Below, piece after piece: positions 9,401-13,149 of a stretch of DNA of 13,149 nt. Under the pieces are notes generated by a model, which was given only the letters and a program-made list of their open reading frames with translations, made no database searches and was not told where the DNA came from. Origin of the DNA: Oehlia diaphana (Eukaryota > Glomeromycota > Glomeromycetes > Glomerales > Glomeraceae); contig QZLH01000140.1 of NCBI GenBank assembly GCA_003833135.1, positions 2,552 through 15,700 of the forward strand, given 5' to 3'. A program made the translations under genes and the position numbers. Position 1 is the first letter of the stretch. Each line of letters opens with the position of its first letter.

Positions 9401-9670
9401 AAATTTTTTGTAGGTCTTTGTAAAACCAGGACAAATTGTCGAAAAGGGAGCGCCATTGGTAGTATTAGAGGCTATGAAAATGGAGGTAAGATGATATTAA
9501 TTAGTTTATATTTTATATAACTTGAAATTATTCTCATTTAACTTTATACTATAATAATAAAGCATTTGATCAAATCGCCAACAACGGGAAAAGTTGAAAA
9601 AATATTTTATAATGTCGGAGACTTTGTTGAAGAAAATAAGAATTTAGTTAATATTGTCGTTGAAAATTGA
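6459..9670 (+). CDS. MCCC1: 3-methylcrotonyl-CoA carboxylase alpha (biotin) subunit, mitochondrial
   Basis: Carboxylates biotin with ATP and bicarbonate for 3-methylcrotonyl-CoA to 3-methylglutaconyl-CoA conversion (leucine catabolism, mitochondrial matrix). Its beta partner is not in the window. Exons: 6459-6591, 6650-6689, 6771-6873, 6973-7068, 7158-7279, 7347-7941, 8007-8300, 8375-8467, 8544-8664, 8734-9026, 9100-9204, 9414-9485, 9563-9670. The model gives 724 aa, about the length of human MCCC1. Residues 1-44 form a basic, Asn/Tyr-rich presequence without acidic residues, ending RRFFSS (likely processing after F41). KILIANRGE at 52-60 starts the biotin carboxylase domain. The ATP-grasp has K206, GGGGKGM 210-216, [11 protein letters not shown] 275-285 and [14 protein letters not shown] 337-350, plus R387. 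DPFSPW at 533 marks the linker domain. EAMKME at 684-689 carries biotinyl K687, 37 residues from the end. Phases are consistent across all 12 introns; intron 3 is ambiguous (see findings). Geranyl- or propionyl-CoA carboxylase is less likely. Confidence 0.94.
9205..9413 (+). other. MCCC1: Unusually long carboxylase intron 11
   Basis: 209 nt against 58-99 nt for the other introns of this gene. It is bounded by cag/gtacag and ttttttgtag/gtc. It contains a small perfect hairpin (gatgga at 9238-9243 with tccatc at 9247-9252) and a more GC-rich middle part than its neighbours. No recognised element or open frame. Confidence 0.6.
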
Positions 9671-9695
9671 AAATAGTTAACGTTGTCGTTGAAAT
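9645..9695 (+). repeat. Short tandem duplication across the carboxylase stop codon
   Basis: 9645-9666 (tagttaatattgtcgttgaa and two more A) encodes the last residues LVNIVVEN in part. 9674-9695 repeats it with two substitutions 29 nt downstream, after TGA 9668-9670. The second copy is therefore in the 3' untranslated region. Confidence 0.75.
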
Positions 9696-10598
9696 ATTTA
9701 ATCTAGAGATTATGATAATACATTAATACATTATTAAAATTTTTGAACTTGTTATTTATTATGATTTCAATCAGAATTACCAATTGAGCTAGACTTAATA
9801 ATTTTTTTATATATCTAGTCAAAAAATAAGCACGTTAGCAGATGATTACCATTAATAGAATAGATTTAACATTTATTAAGAATGAGGTAATCGATATTCC
9901 CTCATTTTATATTGCTAAAATGAGATTGTATTTAGAATAATTAAATAAATAGTAAAATTTTAGAATTTAAATAATAAAGCTTAACTGTTTATTAGACACT
10001 ATACTATTGAGTTTTAGCGGATATTATTTATATTTTATATATTTTATGTATTAAATTTAAAGAGGATAACCCAAAGATCACCTTCAAAGAATATAAAATA
10101 TCATCCCTAAAATATTCTTTTAAATAATTATTTTCTAGTTAATTTTCTTACATTTCGGCAGAAATAGTCTCTTACGACTTAATCTTTATTAACGTATGAA
10201 ATCACTTACGACTTGTATTAATATTATGTCGAAGAAATTATAAATTCACTCTTCAACTCATTACCATAAAGTTTTTTTTTTAAATGGTAATTGTTTCGGA
10301 AACCTGAGATTTTGCAAAATTCTGAGTAATATGGAAAATAGTAGCACGTGTTACAGGTTAGCGAGGTGTTACTAAGTTTTTAAATACAATTCTCTTCAGC
10401 TCTAATTATCTTGATACCATGATAAAAATAATTCTTAGCTGCTATCCTAAAACAAAACATTGACTTTTTGTAATTAAAGAAACATTGTATTAAAAATCCT
10501 GGTACATTCAATTCTCCATAAATGCGTCCTCTATTAGTTTATTCTTTTTTTAAGTGCACTCTTTTTTTTTATCAGTCCCAAATTTACATGATTAATTC
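9671..10598. other. AT-rich intergenic region
   Basis: No credible gene on either strand. It probably holds the carboxylase 3' untranslated region; an AATAAA hexamer lies at 9944-9949. A small inverted repeat pairs aatgagg 9881-9887 with cctcatt 9899-9905. The decamer cttacgactt occurs twice around 10171 and 10207. Nothing else recognisable. Confidence 0.5.
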
Positions 10599-11419
10599 GC
10601 AATTCGCGAGAAATGGAAAGAATTTATTAATGGTCAGCAGGGCAAACTTTAAAAACGTTATATCTTCCCAGTTACCCATCCAAATTATGCGGTTTTAATG
10701 TCATTGGATAGGTTGAGTTAAGAGCTTTTAAATAAGCCTAAAATCGCACACATCCAATCACTAGAAGCTGAGATATTGTGTTTCAAAGATTTCATCCTGA
10801 AATTTTTATTGCATTTTCATAGTATTTTACGATAATCCTGAGCCGGAATTTGATTTTTGACCTATTTTGATTAACATTTAGAATTTTAAAAAGTATTAAC
10901 CAAATCCTTGCATTGTTGGTCATATTCAAATTTAAAATCATTGAATTATTCCTAAAATTGCGAATTCTAAATGAGAGCTGACATCGCAATTCATAGCAAA
11001 TTCATTCTTATATATAAAATTCAAATATTATGATCTCAGCTCTCATTTAGAATTCGCAATTTTAGGAATAATTCAATGATTTTAAATTTGAATATGGTCA
11101 ACAATGCAAAGATTTGGTTAACACTTTTTAAAATTCAAAATGTTAGTCAAAATAGGTCAAAAATTAAATTCCGGCTCAGGATTATCATAAAATACTATGA
11201 AAATGCAATAAAAATTTCAGGATGAAATCTTTGAAATGCAATGTCTCAGCTTCTAGTGATTGGATTTATGCGATTTTAGGCTCGTTTAAAAGCTCTTGAC
11301 TCGACCTATCCAATGACATAAAAACCGCATAATTTGGATGGGTAAGTGGGAAGATATAACGGTTTTAAAGTTTGCCCCGCTGACCATTAATAAATTTCTT
11401 TCCATTTCTCGCGAATTGC
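10599..11419. mobile_element. Long inverted repeat (palindrome), possible foldback/MITE-like element
   Basis: The left arm (about 10599-10984) and right arm (about 11031-11419) are reverse complements over about 385 bp, at roughly 94% identity by manual comparison (about 22 differences, mostly single transitions). They are separated by a spacer of about 46 bp. The outer ends read gcaattcgcgagaaatgg and its complement. Weaker symmetry extends outward to catg (10587-10590 and 11419-11422) and cagtc/gactg (10573-10577 and 11442-11446). No transposase and no convincing open frame; a 65-codon minus-strand frame inside follows the palindrome and looks incidental. I cannot define target-site duplications. 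Transcription through it would give a long hairpin RNA. It could be a foldback transposon or two head-to-head copies of one dispersed repeat. Confidence 0.8.
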
Positions 11420-11710
11420 ATGGTTTTCAATTGTAGAGTGTGACTGAAAATTGTAATATTGCAGTTTGTAAAAAGAAATTTCATTCCTTTATTCATGAAA
11501 CATGGATTAATGTTAGACCGATTTCTGCCTTAATAGATGAGAATTATGATACCTATAAATGTTTCGGAAGAAATTGCATTATGATATTGATAAATAACAA
11601 AAGTAGTATCTGAAAAGTAAAAGATTAATAGCCTTGGATATTCTTCAAACGACTAAAAATAAATTTTTTCGATATTTTTTTTTTTTTATTTTCGAATAGA
11701 ATAATTCATC
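11420..11710. other. Intergenic, 3' flank of the kinase-Sel1 gene
   Basis: AT-rich with no gene seen. A long T run at about 11677-11687 and TTTATT at 11685-11690 (AATAAA on the minus strand, about 21 nt past the stop) are a plausible polyadenylation signal for the minus-strand gene. Confidence 0.45.
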
Positions 11711-13149
11711 TTAATTAACCGATAATAATTTTTTTAATCTATCTTTTGCACCATCATGTCCACCTTCAATAGCAATCTCATACCACAATTTTGCCTGCAC
11801 TTTATCAGTTTTGGTCCCAATACCAAAATTATAATACACTCCAAGATTGTATTGTGCTGATACATGTCCTCCCCCAGCAGATTCTTTGAACCATTTAAAA
11901 GCTTTTGTTTCATCCTTTTCAACACCTAATCCTGTACTATAACAATACGCTAATTGATTTTTAGCTATAATATTACCAGCTTCTGCCGATTTCCTATACC
12001 AAATAAAGGCTTTTTCTTCATCTTTTGGAGTTCCTTTACCATATTGATAACATAAACCAATATTACATTGTGCCAATTTATTATCTGCCCTAGCTGATTT
12101 GTCAAATAATTCAAATGCTTTAAGTTTATCTTTAGTTATTGCAATTCCCTCTTGATAACAACACCCAAGATAATATTGGCCCATAGAATTTTCAGCATTG
12201 GCTGACATTTGATATAAATTAAAAGCCAAATTATGATTTTGTTCTAGATAAATTCCATATTGATAACAATATGCAAGATTACACATCGCCATAGAATTAT
12301 CTTCTTGGGCTGATTTTTGATACCATTCTACAGCTTTTTCATCATCTTTTTCAGTACCAAATCCCATTTGATAGCAATAACCAAGTAAACATTTTCCTGC
12401 GATGTTTTCACTTTCAACTGATTTCAAAAATGATGAGTATGCCATTTTTAAATTCACATTTGTTCCCATTCCTAATAAATAACATTGTCCAAGAAAATAA
12501 TAACCCATTGAATTACCATTTTCAGCAGATGTTTTGAAAAAGTTAAACGCATGAGTTTTATCCAGGACAGTTCCATAACCACATAGGTAACATAGTCCAA
12601 TAATACATGAATGATGTTCAATTTCTTGAGTTAAATTTAATAGTTTTATGATATCAGTAGGATCTTTATTATTTTCTTCAATAAAACAAAAAAGATTTAT
12701 TGCTGTTTGATAATATTCATCACCATTATTTATGCTATTCACAAAAATCGTGACTAAAATATTTAAAAATTTTTCATCATCTTCCGATATAATAATTTTT
12801 TCATTATCTTCCTTAGAACCATGTGTATTATTATTTTCTTCATTATTGATTTTATCATCCGCCATTTTTTTAATTTCTTCTAATTCATCTGAAATAGATA
12901 CACTAAAGTCATTAATATAACTTGATGATGAACTCGTTATTTTATCACTTGATGTACTTTGTGTTGGGCAAAATGGTTGTGGTGGTAATTGCTGTGATTC
13001 ATGATTAAGGTTCATTTTCTTTAATTTCTCAGAAACATCTTTCATTGATGGTCTTTTTTTTGGATCATCGTCCCAACATTTTATGTATAAAGATTGATAT
13101 TCTAAGGGAGTATTAGTCACTGGCTGTTCTCTATTCCCAGTCACAATTG
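11711..13149 (-). CDS. Protein kinase tail fused to eight Sel1-like repeats, 5' end off window
   Basis: Uninterrupted reading frame entering at 13149 and ending at TAA (11711-11713). Numbering from the Val codon at 13144 (GTG, an internal codon and not a start), residues 1-44 are the end of a protein kinase catalytic domain. The subdomain XI pattern is visible: GNREQPV, TPLEYQSLY, then CWDDDPKKRPS, where the CW..DP..RP residues are diagnostic. A Ser-rich and then acidic, Asn-rich linker covers about 45-175. Eight Sel1-type repeats of exactly 36 residues run from 177 to 464 (consensus A..LG.CY..G.GT..D..KAF.W..KSAE.GN), followed by KDRLKKLL and the C-terminus. Sel1 repeats form alpha-solenoid scaffolds for protein interactions, so this is probably a cytosolic signalling protein. 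Kinase-Sel1 fusions are abundant in Glomeromycotina. The active site lies outside the window, so catalytic competence cannot be judged. Confidence 0.88.
   Translation of the reverse strand, partial: IVTGNREQPVTNTPLEYQSLYIKCWDDDPKKRPSMKDVSEKLKKMNLNHESQQLPPQPFCPTQSTSSDKITSSSSSYINDFSVSISDELEEIKKMADDKINNEENNNTHGSKEDNEKIIISEDDEKFLNILVTIFVNSINNGDEYYQTAINLFCFIEENNKDPTDIIKLLNLTQEIEHHSCIIGLCYLCGYGTVLDKTHAFNFFKTSAENGNSMGYYFLGQCYLLGMGTNVNLKMAYSSFLKSVESENIAGKCLLGYCYQMGFGTEKDDEKAVEWYQKSAQEDNSMAMCNLAYCYQYGIYLEQNHNLAFNLYQMSANAENSMGQYYLGCCYQEGIAITKDKLKAFELFDKSARADNKLAQCNIGLCYQYGKGTPKDEEKAFIWYRKSAEAGNIIAKNQLAYCYSTGLGVEKDETKAFKWFKESAGGGHVSAQYNLGVYYNFGIGTKTDKVQAKLWYEIAIEGGHDGAKDRLKKLLSVN
11753..12616 (-). repeat. 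Eight 108-bp Sel1 repeat units (protein-level)
   Basis: Eight consecutive 36-codon units with no indels between them. The first, starting HHSCIIGLCY, is the most divergent at its edges. Units 3, 6 and 7 match the Sel1 consensus best. Units 4 and 5 have lost the G.GT turn (GIYLEQ, GIAITK). DNA similarity between units is low, so they are old duplications. Confidence 0.85.

Noticed and set aside
9881..9905. Inverted repeat as a transcription terminator
   Set aside because: The gene set is eukaryotic and intron-rich. A 7-bp stem in AT-rich DNA is not evidence for termination.
10792..10989. 65-codon minus-strand open frame inside the palindrome
   Set aside because: It runs along one arm, has basic low-complexity composition and no motif. 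It is explained by the AT-rich inverted repeat.
12732..12920. 62-codon plus-strand open frame opposite the Sel1 gene
   Set aside because: Antisense shadow of the acidic, Ser-rich linker; no independent support.
13142..13144. GTG at 13144 as a start codon of the Sel1 gene
   Set aside because: The frame is open to the window edge and the first residues are kinase subdomain XI, so this is an internal Val codon of a longer protein.
1..13149. CRISPR arrays, tRNA or rRNA genes, bacterial operons
   Set aside because: No regularly spaced repeats, no tRNA-like folds with A/B boxes, no rRNA signatures. Multi-exon genes rule out a bacterial source.

Overview
The window looks like AT-rich nuclear DNA of a fungus, most likely an arbuscular mycorrhizal (Glomeromycotina, Rhizophagus-like) genome. 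The reasons are short GT-AG introns (mostly 58-99 nt), a protein kinase tail fused to Sel1 repeats (a family expanded in these fungi), a mitochondrial biotin enzyme with a targeting presequence, and long AT-rich intergenic DNA with a large palindromic repeat. The species is inferred from style, not from a database match.

Layout. 1-6323 holds three tandem, same-strand copies of a four-exon secreted purple (tartrate-resistant type) acid phosphatase gene. Copy 1 lacks its 5' end because of the window edge. Copy 2 is complete (349 aa). Copy 3 carries a 1-nt insertion that shifts the frame in exon 3. 6459-9670 is a complete 13-exon gene for the biotin-containing alpha subunit of mitochondrial 3-methylcrotonyl-CoA carboxylase (724 aa by my exon model). 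Its first two exons (presequence and the KILIANR strand) were found by eye upstream of the obvious coding block. 9671-11710 is non-coding and contains an ~820-bp near-perfect palindrome (10599-11419). 11711-13149 (minus strand) is the 3' part of a kinase-Sel1 repeat gene whose 5' end is off the window.

How the parts relate. The most informative observation is that the phosphatase tandem duplication also copied the 5' end of the carboxylase gene. Downstream of phosphatase copies 1 and 2 lie decayed copies of carboxylase exon 1, intron 1 and exon 2. Each ends at the same point, four bases into intron 2, and is then joined to phosphatase upstream DNA. This fixes the repeat unit (1525-4030 and 4031-6693) and the breakpoint, and shows that the intact carboxylase gene at the end of the array is the original. 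The enzymes themselves are functionally unrelated: extracellular or vacuolar phosphate release, and mitochondrial leucine catabolism. I see no new multi-gene system here. The novelty lies in genome structure: duplication scars, one decaying paralogue, an unusual splice-site pair and a long hairpin-forming repeat.
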